DNA of 64,000 nucleotides from Mytilus trossulus (Eukaryota; Mollusca; Bivalvia; Mytilida; Mytilidae), in NCBI RefSeq assembly GCF_036588685.1, contig NC_086386.1:71794682-71858681 (forward strand), written 5' to 3'. The notes under the pieces were generated by a model that was not told the origin of the DNA, did no database searches, and saw only the letters and a program-made list of their open reading frames with translations. Of the stretch, positions 22,170 through 32,195 are shown in pieces. Numbering within the stretch: position 1 is the stretch's first letter; every line of letters starts with the position of its first letter. The position numbers and the translations under genes were made by a program.

Positions 22170-23070
22170 TCCAACTTAAAAAGAATCTCGTTTTTGAAAC
22201 ACACATGTGAAAGCCACAAAATATCCCATTTTGTAACACATACGAAAGGCCACAAAGGATCCTTTTTTTTTGGGTAACACATATATACGAAGGCTACACA
22301 CTATTCCGTTACGGAAACACATATGTGAAAACCACAAAAGATCGTTTGGGTAACACATATGTGAAGCCCACAAAAGATTTCAGTTTTGTAACACATATGT
22401 GAAGGCCAGAAAAGATCCCGTTTAGGTAACACATATGTGAAGGCCACTAACGACCCTGTTTGGGTAACACATGTATAGGCCATTAAAAATTCCGTTCTAG
22501 TAACACATGTTTGACGGCCTCAAAAGATTCCCTTTTGGTAACACATATCTGTAGGTCACAAAAGATCCCGTTTGGGTAATACATATGTGAAGGTCACTAA
22601 AGATCCCATTTTGGTAACTCATTTGTGAAGGCCACAAAAGATGCCGTTTGGTAACACATATGTGAAGGCCGCTAAAGATCCAGTTCAGGTAACACATATG
22701 TAAAGGCCACTAAAGATCCCGTTCTGGTATAACATATTTGAAGGCCACTAAAGATCCCATTCAGGTAACACATATGTAAAGGCCACTAAAGATCCCGTTC
22801 TGGTATAACATATGTGAAGGCCACTAAAGATCCCATTCAGGTAACACATATGTAAAGGCCACTAAAGATCCCGTTCTGGTATAACATATGTGAAGGCCAC
22901 TAAAGATCCCATTCAGGTAACACATATGTAAAGGCCACTAAAGATCCCGTTCTGGTATAACATATTTGAAGGCCACTGAAGATCCCGTTCTGGTAAAACA
23001 TATGTGAAGGCCACTAAAGATCCCGTTCTGGTAACACATATGTGAAGGCTTCTAAAGATCCCGTAATTAT
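22170..23070 (+). repeat. 38-bp minisatellite, about 23 copies, with a 76-bp higher-order block
   Basis: The unit is approximately GGTAACACATATGTGAAGGC plus CACTAAAGATCCCGTTCT. The left half is diverged. From about 22687 the array alternates two unit types (…cattcaggtaacacatatgtaaag and …gttctggtataacatatgtgaag) with exact 76-bp spacing (22687, 22763, 22839, 22915). The minus-strand ORFs in this span are translations of the array. The perfect repeat word CACATATGTG is itself palindromic. Confidence 0.92.
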
Positions 23071-23094
23071 TCAAACGGTCAAATACTTCTATTT

Positions 23095-23455
23095 CAGTAT
23101 TTGTATCCATCTGATGAGTTAAGCCTTTTTCAACTGATTTTTATAGTTTGTTTTTATGTTGTATTGTTACACCACTGTCCCAGGTTAGGGAAGGGTTGGG
23201 TTTAACCCCGCCACATTCGGTATATATGTGCCTGTAACTCAGTGGTTGTCGTTTGTTGATGTGTTACATTTTTTTGTACATAAATTAGGTCGTTTCAATT
23301 GTCATCTGTCATTTCGATGCCTTTTATAGCTGACTATGGGGAATGTGCTTTGCTCATTGTTGTAGGCCGTGTGGTCACCTGTAGTTGTTAATTTCTGTGT
23401 CATTTGGTGTAAAGGAGAGTTGTTTCATTGGCAATCATCTTTTTTGTATAGACCA
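23095..23455 (+). repeat. SINE-like family A, long copy
   Basis: It begins tttgtatccatctgatgagttaagcc…, continues through …tgtatttgttacaccactgtccc-like and …ggtttaaccccgccac…ctcagtggttgtcgtttg, and ends …gagagttgtttcattggcaatcatc. It directly abuts the 38-bp minisatellite. Confidence 0.8.
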
Positions 23456-23600
23456 CGGAAAGTAGATCCCAACTCCCCACCAATTTTGAAAGCAGAAATA
23501 CCGAAGTCATATAAAGTCCGGCTATAAAAAAAGGTAACGTTATAAAATCAATATCATTCATGAAGTGTAATATGTGCACCAAACTTGACAATATTTTCAT
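23455..23600 (-). repeat. Left member of an inverted pair with 26150-26275
   Basis: The stretch gaccacggaaagtagatccca…ccaattttgaa..cagaaat…ccggctataaaa…cattcatgaagtgtaata is the reverse complement of tattacacttcatgaatga…ttttatagccgg…tttctg..ttcaaaattgg…gggatcgactttccgtggtc at 26157-26266. Confidence 0.75.
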
Positions 23601-23764
23601 TGATAAAATCGTTATAATATATAACCTCATAAAACGGTACTTTTCGTAATTATGGACCAAAGTTTCCTATAATGAAAAATTTAAAGGTTTATTGAATGCA
23701 AACAGTGTGTGAAAATTTTCAAATTTCATTACAAAACTAACTACAATGTACTTAGGTATGGTAC

Positions 23765-23885
23765 GGAAGCGTATTAGCGCCACACATATTTGTTTTCACT
23801 TATCTTTGCGTTAAAACGCAAACATTTCCGTTATATAGCGCAAACCTTTGCGATATAACGTAAACGTACGGTTCGTTTGCATATA
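23765..23885. repeat. Self-complementary GCGTTAAAACGCAAAC repeats
   Basis: Short tandem and inverted words (tttgcgttaaaacgcaaac, ttatatagcgcaaac, tttgcgatataacgtaaac) make this stretch able to fold on itself. It is probably an end of a fold-back element. Confidence 0.5.
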
Positions 23886-24299
23886 TATACATCATTAGCA
23901 TACTAATGAAGGACATCTATTATCCGAAATATCATAATTACTTACATTTATAGTTCTCTTTTTTTGTTTGTGATTGGTGTTGTTTTGTACATGTACACTT
24001 TTTGAGTCTAAAAGGGTACATCACCATAAAATAACAATAAAATGAACAAATGTTAGATACATGTATCCTTCATCAGTATGATCACGATGTAAAATGAACT
24101 ATGTCAATCTATTCTAATTATAAAACTATCTCAATCTTGAAATTTATACACACAAAAAAAAAAAGTTTAAGCGAACATCAGAGACCGTCTGGTACAATTT
24201 CAAAATTTCCAAACACGACGCAGAGACACGCCAAAATCAAAATAGCAATTTGCGATATGAACTGGCAAAATTCTAACATTCAAAAGGTGACGACAGTTA

Positions 24300-24872
24300 A
24301 GATGTTACAACAACTGCGTGGTAAAACAGTCCCAATAAACCGATATAAGTTGGTATAATATTTCACTGCATGGTAAAACAGTCCCAAAAAAACGATCTAA
24401 TTTGGTATATTATGTCTTTGTGACGTCAAATACGTTGACCCGGCCTTAATAACTTTGACCCGGACTTATCAGCGACGTCATAATGTTTGAACCGACGTTA
24501 ATAACTTTGACCCGAACTTATCAAGTCATCTTTTGAGTGCTGGTGAAACAAAGAAAACACTTCCGAAACACACAAATATAGCCCGATAAATCGATTATCA
24601 GATTATCTGCATATTGATATTGTAAAATATCAGCTGCTTGACATAATATGAAGGCTTTTTGATCTCGTTCGCTACGCTCACTCGACAAAAAGCTTCATAT
24701 TATGTCTCGCAGCTGATATTTTACGATATCAACATGCAGATAACCTGATAATCAGTACATATTTCACTGCGTGGTAAAACAGTCCCAAAAAAACGATCTA
24801 AGTTGGTATAATATTTCACTGCGTGTTAAAACAGTCCCAAAAAACCGATCTAAGTTGGTATAATATTTCAAA
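24300..24872 (+). repeat. 50-bp minisatellite split by an inserted fold-back element
   Basis: The unit (ggtataatatttcactgcgt plus ggtaaaacagtcccaaaaaa plus cgatctaagtt) occurs about two times at 24310-24410 and again at 24765-24870. Between them lie a different small tandem (ttgaccc.g.cttaataac, 24435-24520) and the palindrome at 24593-24753. Confidence 0.75.
24593..24753. mobile_element. Fold-back element, about 70-bp arms
   Basis: The left arm gattatcagattatctgcat…atatcagctgcttgacataatatgaagg pairs with the right arm cttcatattatgtctcgcagctgatatt…atgcagataacctgataatc. The loop is about 20 nt with gatctcgttcgctacgctca. It has no protein and the arms carry few mismatches. Confidence 0.8.
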
Positions 24873-25321
24873 TTTGATAACGGTAGAGCAATTACATACA
24901 TTTATTTTTATTCGTGACAGAATATCCAATAAGTTTTCATTTTTAATGATTTCAAGAATGAATTAAACCGGATAAGTTAAACAAAAAACGCTTGCACACG
25001 AAGAAATTGACGCAAAAAAAGAAAGAAGAAAAAGAATTATGATATAATTGATATTAAAACGAAACAAAAGACACACCTCAGTCCTGAGACTACTTCATAC
25101 AAACTGTAATTATAGTGACACACACATTCATGCAATAAAGAAAAATGTTCATACACATGAACCAAGAGTCAAGAGAGTGTTTAGTTTGCACGTACGGGGC
25201 TAAGGAGCAAACTTGCTTGACATCCCTAAAAAATTAAATGCTTGCTTCTCACGCGACAAACAAACTTGTTTCTCGCCTATCGTAACCATATCTATACTCT
25301 AAATTTACTCCACAACTGATA

Positions 25322-25390
25322 AAAGAAGATGTGGTATGAATGCCAAGGAGACAACTCTCCATTCAAGTCACAATCTGTAAAACATGTATA
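25322..25390 (-). repeat. Family A-like fragment
   Basis: The stretch aagaagatgtggtatgaatgccaaggagacaactctccattcaa is the complement of the family A 3' block, and it resembles 60103-60160 most closely. Confidence 0.7.
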
Positions 25391-26149
25391 CATGATGCTA
25401 ATATACATGAATAAAGTGTCTTCATTGGTTCTCAAAGCTTGAGAAAAATTCGAAAGCATGCAAAGAAAAAAAAAAATTCGACAGAAAGGGCAAAATAAGA
25501 ACTACAAATTCAGCGGCTTTACAAGTCAAGATAAAAACATATTATTTTAAAATGAGCCCTCAAATCGTTTTTGTTAATATTTCAAATAATTTCCAACATA
25601 TCAGGTCACCCAATTGTATATATAATTACAATTCAAATAATAAACAGGTTTTGAAATATTTGACCTACAAAAAATACAGGCCAAAATACTCCCCAGTAAG
25701 ATGTGCTCTAAATCAAAAATTTAAAAACGTACAAAAAGTGATTCATTGGGTCTTTTTTTTATTAAAAAACTAGACCAAAAATTATATTTTGATCGTACAG
25801 ATGATTAAACGCTTTGATGTAAACTGAAACCCCTTTAATTCAATATAATTAAATGATCACATTTGTATATAATATATGTAAAATACCAGTAAAGTCAAAC
25901 TTACTGATGGAAGATTTAACTTTAAAAAAAAACATTGGTTGAAAACGGACCAAAATACGGAAATGAATAGTGAAAGACGTTTATATTAGTAGGCAAGTAC
26001 TAAGATCATAATATTATTCTATACGACTGACACAAAGAAAAGAAAATAGAAACTATTTTTAAAACTGTATTATCTGATACGGATTGTAAGTCATTTCAGT
26101 GCATGTTATCTAATTTTCGCATTAGTAAGTTCGTTCAAGATCATTCTAA

Positions 26150-26275
26150 GATGTGCATATTACACTTCATGAATGAGATTGCTTTTATAGCCGGTCTTTA
26201 TTTATATGTCTTCGTTATTTCTGTCTTCAAAATTGGCGGGGGTTGGGATCGACTTTCCGTGGTCGATAGTTGCAA
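26150..26275 (+). repeat. Right member of the inverted pair with 23455-23600
   Basis: This is the complement of the 23.5-kb copy. It is followed directly by gcaaagtttttgaccgtttgaataat, whose complement (attattcaaacggtcaaatac) lies at 23064-23084, on the far side of the SINE copy there. Confidence 0.75.
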
Positions 26276-26424
26276 AGTTTTTGACCGTTTGAATAATAAC
26301 ATAAAAATAACACCAATGAATGACATACTTTCTATCTTTTTTTTTAAATTTAACTAATAATTTTATTAAAATGTATTTTGTAACTGTCATTGGCCTATAA
26401 TATCAACTGAACTGTCATAATTAT

Positions 26425-26765
26425 AAAGATTTAGTATAGTTGCCAATGAGATAATTCTCCACAAGATACAAAATGAAACTGACCGCGAAATTCACAGCTA
26501 TAAATAACCGTACAGCCTTGTAAAATGTAAAAAAATGAACCGAACACAGCAAGAAACGACGTCTTACGTAACATCATACATACATATTGTGGCGGGGTTT
26601 AACATGCTAGAGGGATCACAACTCCTCCTAAACTGACCGGATAGTGCCGGTGTACAGTACAACATAAGAACGAACTATAAAAATCTGACGGTTGAAAAAG
26701 GCTTAACTTATCAGATGGATTTAAATAGATCTGAGAGAAATCGCAGTTATACTGACAGCTAGTTC
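26425..26765 (-). repeat. SINE-like family A, long inverted copy
   Basis: It reads gttgccaatgagataattctccacaa…acagctataa…ccgtacagcctt…ggcggggtttaaca…aacataagaacgaactataaaaatc…ttgaaaaaggcttaact.atcagatggat, the complement of 23095-23455. Confidence 0.8.
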
Positions 26766-26999
26766 AAATAATGTTTAAATATTGAAGACTTAAACCAATT
26801 TATGATACATATATATGGAGGTAGAATTGTGAAAGGATAAAGCAAATCATAAGTCTAAAAGATAGGCGTCAAAGATACCATAGGTATATTTCAAACTCAT
26901 TAATCGAATACAAACTGACAATGTCATGGCAAAAAATTGAAACGCGACAAAAAGTTAAAAAAAAAACCAGTATACAAAACTCACAATAAATTAAGACCG

Positions 27000-27385
27000 A
27001 GGAACACGAACTCCACTAAAACCACTGGGGTAAAGCTGATGACCGTAACTGCATTCACGGTCATCCCAAGATGTCGGATGAAAAAATAGGTCAGTTTTTT
27101 TATTGTCTGTTAAGGTGTTTCTACATCATTTTCTTTACAAAGCATACTTTGATACGATGTAAATTTATAAAAGATTCACACGGAAGTCACAAATCTCTAC
27201 CGAGGAACGTGTATAAAACGGGAATTTGGATTTGAAAAATTCGCTAGGATGACCGTAAATCGGAATCGAGATGACCGTAACAGGATTAGCGATTCATAAC
27301 AAGGCTGACCGTAATTGGTTAAAAGAGGACCGTAAATTGTTAAGGATGACCGTAACTTTTAAAGGATGACCGTCAATTCTAAAAA
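27000..27385 (+). mobile_element. GATGACCGTAA-array element, copy 1
   Basis: One end has a hairpin (27038-27065; GATGACCGTAA..TTCACGGTCATC). The other end has about six spaced copies of (G)GATGACCGTAA (27248-27375). An inverted copy lies at 30183-30545. No protein is encoded. I infer that the repeated 11-mers are recognition sites of an unlinked transposase. Confidence 0.65.
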
Positions 27386-27551
27386 ATATTCATATTTGTA
27401 TTCATAACTTTTTGTCGAGTTTGTCTCAATAGGGGTTCGTTTAGCGGTTATAAATATGTTTTATCAATTTCTTTTCAACTATTTGCCGTATTTAGAGTTT
27501 ATGATAATGATAGTAAATTGCATATTTCTAGTAAATAATTAAATATTTAAA

Positions 27552-27860
27552 GAATGACTGTAATTTTTTTTTCTGTCTATGAAGAAATAACATAAACAGT
27601 TTGGTGCACACTGAATAATGCGCGTAGCGGGTTATTTAACAGTGTGCATCACATTTTTTTTTATGTTATTTCGAATAGACAGAAAATATTCAACAGTCAT
27701 TTCTCATAATTCAATTCAAAATTCCATTTTAAACCATAGAAAACCATGAAAAAACGTTGATGACGTCACGGTCACATGACTAAATTATGTCTATCGGCTC
27801 ATAACAAAATAATGTCAGCCAATCAGAAGACGCGTTACATCCAAAATTAAATTATTTATT
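27552..27860 (-). mobile_element. Palindrome-headed MITE, copy 2
   Basis: Inverted relative to 18485-18765: the fold-back core (27552-27706) comes first, with arms agaatgactgtaat…ctgtct and agacag…aacagtcatttct. It is followed by aaaaaacgttgatgacgtcacggtcacatgac…ccaatcagaagacgcgttacatcc. The core is more complete than in copy 1. Confidence 0.8.
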
Positions 27861-28399
27861 GATAACAACGTTTAAATTTGAATACAAATCAAATATTTTA
27901 TTTTTCCAATCAGGGTCCCAAAGCGGGCATTTATACAATTACCAATAATGAAAGTATATGCAACAAACATTGAAAATTATATAACGTGACAGATATTATA
28001 ATAGACAAATGACAATACATTTTTTATAGGAGACACCAATTCAAGGGACGGTGCTGTAGGATAGACTGTTGATTGCGACAGGCAATAATAGCAATCCTCC
28101 TCGTGTCAGAAGCAGATGAACAAAAATAAATAGAGAAACTGAATCCTGTCACTTAATTTTTTTTTTTTTTTAAATAACATGGAATATAAATCTGATATTT
28201 GCAGTGTTTAACCAAAAAAATACACAACTCTTTTCATACAGTTGAGTTCTCACAAGACAGCAGCCGTATCAATTTCTTTTGGGAATTTAAGTTAATGAAA
28301 TTGGAACATGAAAATTCAGATGTGATATAAATAGTGTCTGTCTTCGTTATATTTTGTGCAATCAAAGAGAATATTAAATTAACTTCATTTTCAATATTA

Positions 28400-29265
28400 C
28401 CCGAATTACATTGCTGACATACGGTCTAAGGTTTGGAGGAGTACCCTGGTGTCGTTCTATTTTAATCTGCAAATGGTGAGAATACACCCTCAATTTTGTT
28501 AATGATCTACGCTAAAATTTTGTTATGATATTTATATAGATACTTTTCGAAACCATAATTATCCTTAACTGTCACATAAGTGCAGAGCTCTCCTTCTGAT
28601 TTCTTGGTCAGTTGGTCCTTCCAATATTTGTATGCACGTCTCTTTCAATATTTTCCTGATGGTATTATTTGAAATATTTTCCCCATCATTTAGATTTGCA
28701 AAACCAGGAAGAGTTTTTAAAATGTGTTGAAGAAAGCTATACCATGACGATTTATACTGAGAATATAGAGATTTGAATGCTTGTATGCATCTTGTAATAA
28801 AGGAAATTATTAATATTTTTTAGTCTAAGCCAGTATTTCAAAATAGACCTCACTAATTAAAAGTACAGTGGAAACCGACCAAGTTAAAATAAGGCTGCAC
28901 AATTTGTGTTTTTATTTGTGCCGACCAGAATGAATTTACAAAATTTACTGTGTAGCTTTTCACAAGTTAAATTTGAATACATTTTATCCATGCAAATTAG
29001 ATGGTTTCCATATCTAAGTTTTGCTATCAAGGGATTGAATGAGCTCCAAATTTCACTTCCATATAGAGGAATAAGCGTAATAGCATGCTCAAAAACATGC
29101 ATACAGTACTAGTTTTTAAGGATTTAGAGATAATATGCCTATTAATATTTACATGGTCTAGAGAATTTTCCAAATAGTTGGGAAGGTCATTGGTGAAAAT
29201 CTTAAACAGGTTAGGACTTATGTTATCTCTTTGTATAACTCCAAACTGTGTAGGGAAGAATATAA
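28400..29265 (-). pseudogene. Decayed LINE reverse transcriptase with internal deletion
   Basis: Translating the minus strand from 29265 gives TQFGVIQRDNISPNLFKIF and then TNDLPNYLENSL, matching the conserved GV.QGD.LSP.LF.IF.NDLP block of non-LTR reverse transcriptases. The catalytic FADD block that should follow is absent. The sequence jumps to HVFEHAITLIPLYGSEIWSS and LHSKFCKFILVGTNKNTNCA (28884-29102), the post-RT region. Downstream, frameshifted pieces resemble the distal part (…PLYF…SILKYWLRL…, then …KLRVYSHHLQIKIERHQGTP near 28430-28500). The arrangement is that of CR1/jockey-type elements. The copy cannot encode an active enzyme because the catalytic block is deleted and there are stops between segments. 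Confidence 0.75.
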
Positions 29266-29504
29266 TACAAATTGACAGCGATGCGACGAAAAATTGAAGA
29301 AAAAAAACATTGATTTAGCATAAGATTATCCAGCGGAACCAGATTGAAATCTTAACATCTGCCTTGGTTTGACTGAGATTAAACCTTCCGTAACAAATGA
29401 AAAGCAATATGTTCAGTAAATATTCCATAAGATAAGGATTTCAATACGGAAATGAAGTCTTCGTATCGCCCTATCTCTTTTAGTTTTGCTTCAATATTTG
29501 GCAA

Positions 29505-29715
29505 TAGTTCATAAATATGAAAAAAAGATGTGGTATAATTGTTAATTATACAACTCTCCAAAAGACAATTCCCCACTGGAGACCAAAATGACACAAAAAC
29601 CAACAACTATAGGTCACCGGACGGTCTTCAACAATGAGCAAAATACATACCGCAAAGTCAGTATAAAAGGCCCCCTTAATAACAATGTAAAAGAAATTCA
29701 AACGAGAAAACTAAC
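29505..29715 (-). repeat. SINE-like family A, inverted copy
   Basis: The blocks gatgtggtata…acaactctcc…aaaatgacacaaaaaccaacaactataggtcacc…ttcaacaatgagca…caaacgagaaaactaacg match 53690-53885. The ORFs on the minus strand here derive from it. Confidence 0.8.
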
Positions 29716-30182
29716 GACTTAATAAAGTTCATATTTAATTCCGTTGGACACCCTTCTTGGACATTATCGCCACTGACTTTAAAATTGGAGGAACATCTTT
29801 TGAACGCTATAGTTAGTTCTTCTAAATTTATAATTTGGTTTTCACTTGTATAATTAAGATTTTTTACAGGTGCCCTCCAATAATATATATATGCAACACT
29901 ATTGTGCAAAGTAGGTGCAACATATATACACCTGTTTCCTTGGGTTATAAGTTACAGGCAGGTTAAAATGTTTACATAGTAAGCACATTGTCTACAAGAT
30001 AGCTCATGTTCAACGCTAGCAAGATTCCTCTTTCATTCGGATACGATTTAATACAGTTGGTGAATTATGTATTTGAAGCAAGTCTTATTTTCTTCTACCT
30101 TTAGGATAATGCAGTCTTTAAATACGTTTTATACCAACACAATTAGTTATTTGATACAAAAATGGTAATACAAATACGGATA

Positions 30183-30545
30183 TCTGTTAGAATCGATGGT
30201 CATCCTTTATAAATTACGGTCATCCTTTACAAATTACGGTCATCTTTTTACCAATCACGGTCATCCTTGTTTTATGTTACGGTCATCTTGAAAATATTTT
30301 ACTTACGATTTACGGTCATCTTAGCGATTTTTTCAAATCCAATTTCCTGTTTCATACACATTTCTCGGTAGTAATATGTGATTTCCGTGTGATTCTTTTA
30401 TAAATTTACATCGTACCAATGTATGTTTTGTAAAGAAAATGCTTTAGAAACACTTAAACAGACAATACAAAATCTGACCTAATTTTTCATCCGACATCTT
30501 GGGATGACCGTGAATGCAGTTACGGTCATCAGCTTTACCCCAGTG
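30183..30545 (-). mobile_element. GATGACCGTAA-array element, copy 2 (inverted)
   Basis: It starts with about five TTACGGTCATC(C) motifs (30195-30325), continues through …cacatttctcggta…atttccgtgtgattcttttataaatttacatcgta…, and ends with the hairpin gatgaccgtgaatgcagttacggtcatc (30503-30530). It is the complement of 27000-27385, including the internal sequence. Confidence 0.7.
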
Positions 30546-30639
30546 AAAACAGGGGGATCCAATGTGCTCTTGGAAGGTAATCATAGATCCTGCTCCACAG
30601 GTAGCCGCTGTTGTAAATGTTGAAATCTCTTCTCTTAGT

Positions 30640-30800
30640 ATTATCATACAATCTAAAATTGAGTGTGAAAATGGGGAATATATCAAAGAGACAACAACAA
30701 GACCAATTGAGCAGATGACAGCCGAAGCCCATCCATAGGTCTTCAATGCAGCGAGAAAATCCCGCACCGGAGGTGGTCCTCGTCTTAAGCACTTTTGATG
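30640..30800 (-). repeat. Dispersed repeat B, inverted copy
   Basis: The stretch ctaaaattgagtgtgaaaatggggaatatatcaaagagacaacaacaagacc…gacagccgaagcccatccataggtcttcaatg is the complement of 9378-9535. Confidence 0.75.
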
Positions 30801-31007
30801 GGTTCCAAAAAAAAAAATTTGAAACGTGCATCTCTTTTTCGATTCAAATTGGGATTTCCGTTGACAAAATTTTGTTTCAAACGGTATCATATTGGTGTGA
30901 ACATGTCTCTTTTATACGATAAGACTGATACGGTTGCCGGATTTTTTTCTGTATAATAGTTTGAGAGACGACAGAACAACTATGATGTTGCAGAGTGGCA
31001 TCATCCT

Positions 31008-31101
31008 CAATCTAATTAAAATTAAATCTCTCACTCGCTCATTTTTTAATGCTTGGTCGCTAAAATGAGCGAGTGAGAGATTTAATTTTAATTAGATTGG
31101 T
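31008..31101. mobile_element. Miniature fold-back element with candidate 8-bp target duplication
   Basis: The arms (31008-31045 and 31062-31099, caatctaattaaaattaaat… and its exact complement) surround a loop of about 16 nt. ATCATCCT flanks both sides (31000-31007 and 31102-31109). An 8-bp duplication is typical of hAT transposons. With fewer than 100 bp it is non-coding. Confidence 0.8.
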
Positions 31102-31212
31102 ATCATCCTTTAACCTTTTGTCCCTTTTCCCCCCCTCACACATCAAGATTAACCTCATTTAATACATGAAATGATTCCTTTATGACTATGACCCTATATA
31201 CAATATGAAATC

Positions 31213-31300
31213 TCAATAAATTTCCATGGGAGATAATCATTTTTTTCCAAGTCTTTATTCAAAGAATGTTTTAGGTTATCTCCCATGGAAACTTATTAAC
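31213..31300. mobile_element. Fold-back element (CCATGGGAGATAA arms)
   Basis: AATAAATTTCCATGGGAGAT (about 31215) pairs with ATCTCCCATGGAAACTTATT (about 31278), with a loop of about 40 nt. Few mismatches. Confidence 0.7.
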
Positions 31301-31827
31301 AACGTATTATATTACTGAACATATGATCACTTTGTTCAATCAAGAATTTGTATAGTTAGAATTCTTAATATACAAATCCTTGGTTCAAATAATTTCGATT
31401 TTTAAAATAAAAAGACTTTTCGAATGTTATGTATCTGTATGGTATGGTCGTATGTGTTTTGTAGTTTAGTCGTGAGAGTTGTGTCCCTTTGTATGATGAT
31501 GATGCATATTTGTCATGTGATGTTATCTGGCTCTTTGAAATAAACGTGCTATGGAAATGGATGTGTTTTTATTGCTCTTTAGCAAATATAACTTTAGCGG
31601 CATGGGGAGGCAAGTATATGTCCCCCCATGTACGTAATACGAAAGAAAACTATATGAGGGCTTAGTTTAGACATTTTTACAGCAATTCAAAATTACTACC
31701 TATCAATATTAAAATGGGAAGTACTGATAAATATTGACATACATGTGAGTGCGACTACTATATATATGTGTTAAAGTAGTCTCAGCATAAATAAAACATT
31801 TGATCCCAACATATTTTCTGCATTTTC

Positions 31828-31972
31828 AGGGGTGGATGCAGGAATTTTCCAAAGGGGGGGGTGCTATCCCAGGGCAAAGGGGGGTGCAAAACATATGTCC
31901 CGATACAAATGCATTGATCGGCCAAAATAAAGGGGGGGGGTGCGAACCCCCGGAACCTGGATCCGCCACTGA
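31828..31972 (+). repeat. GGATCC-type repeat copy 2
   Basis: It runs from ggggtggatgcaggaattttcc through gtcccgatacaaatgcattgatcg to cctggatccgccactg, with three G-runs. The ORF at 31800-32051 is a translation of it. Confidence 0.75.
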
Positions 31973-32195
31973 TTTTTTATGTTTTTTGAAAGATATTTTG
32001 AAAGACTTTTATTCGTTTGCCTTCATGTTCCATTTTAGACTTGTTGGATAATGAGCCATGATAATAATCTACACGCTTTAAAGATTACAATACCAATGCT
32101 AAATTTGATGTAGAATAGGTCAGAAAAGATCTTTGAAAAGCTTATATTAGTATGGCAACAATAGTCAACTGTCCAAGACTAGATTTTAAACGGCA

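Noticed and set aside
22170-23070. Regular repeats resembling a CRISPR array
   Set aside because: Units are contiguous 38-bp tandem copies with no unique spacers, in an intron-bearing animal genome. It is a minisatellite.
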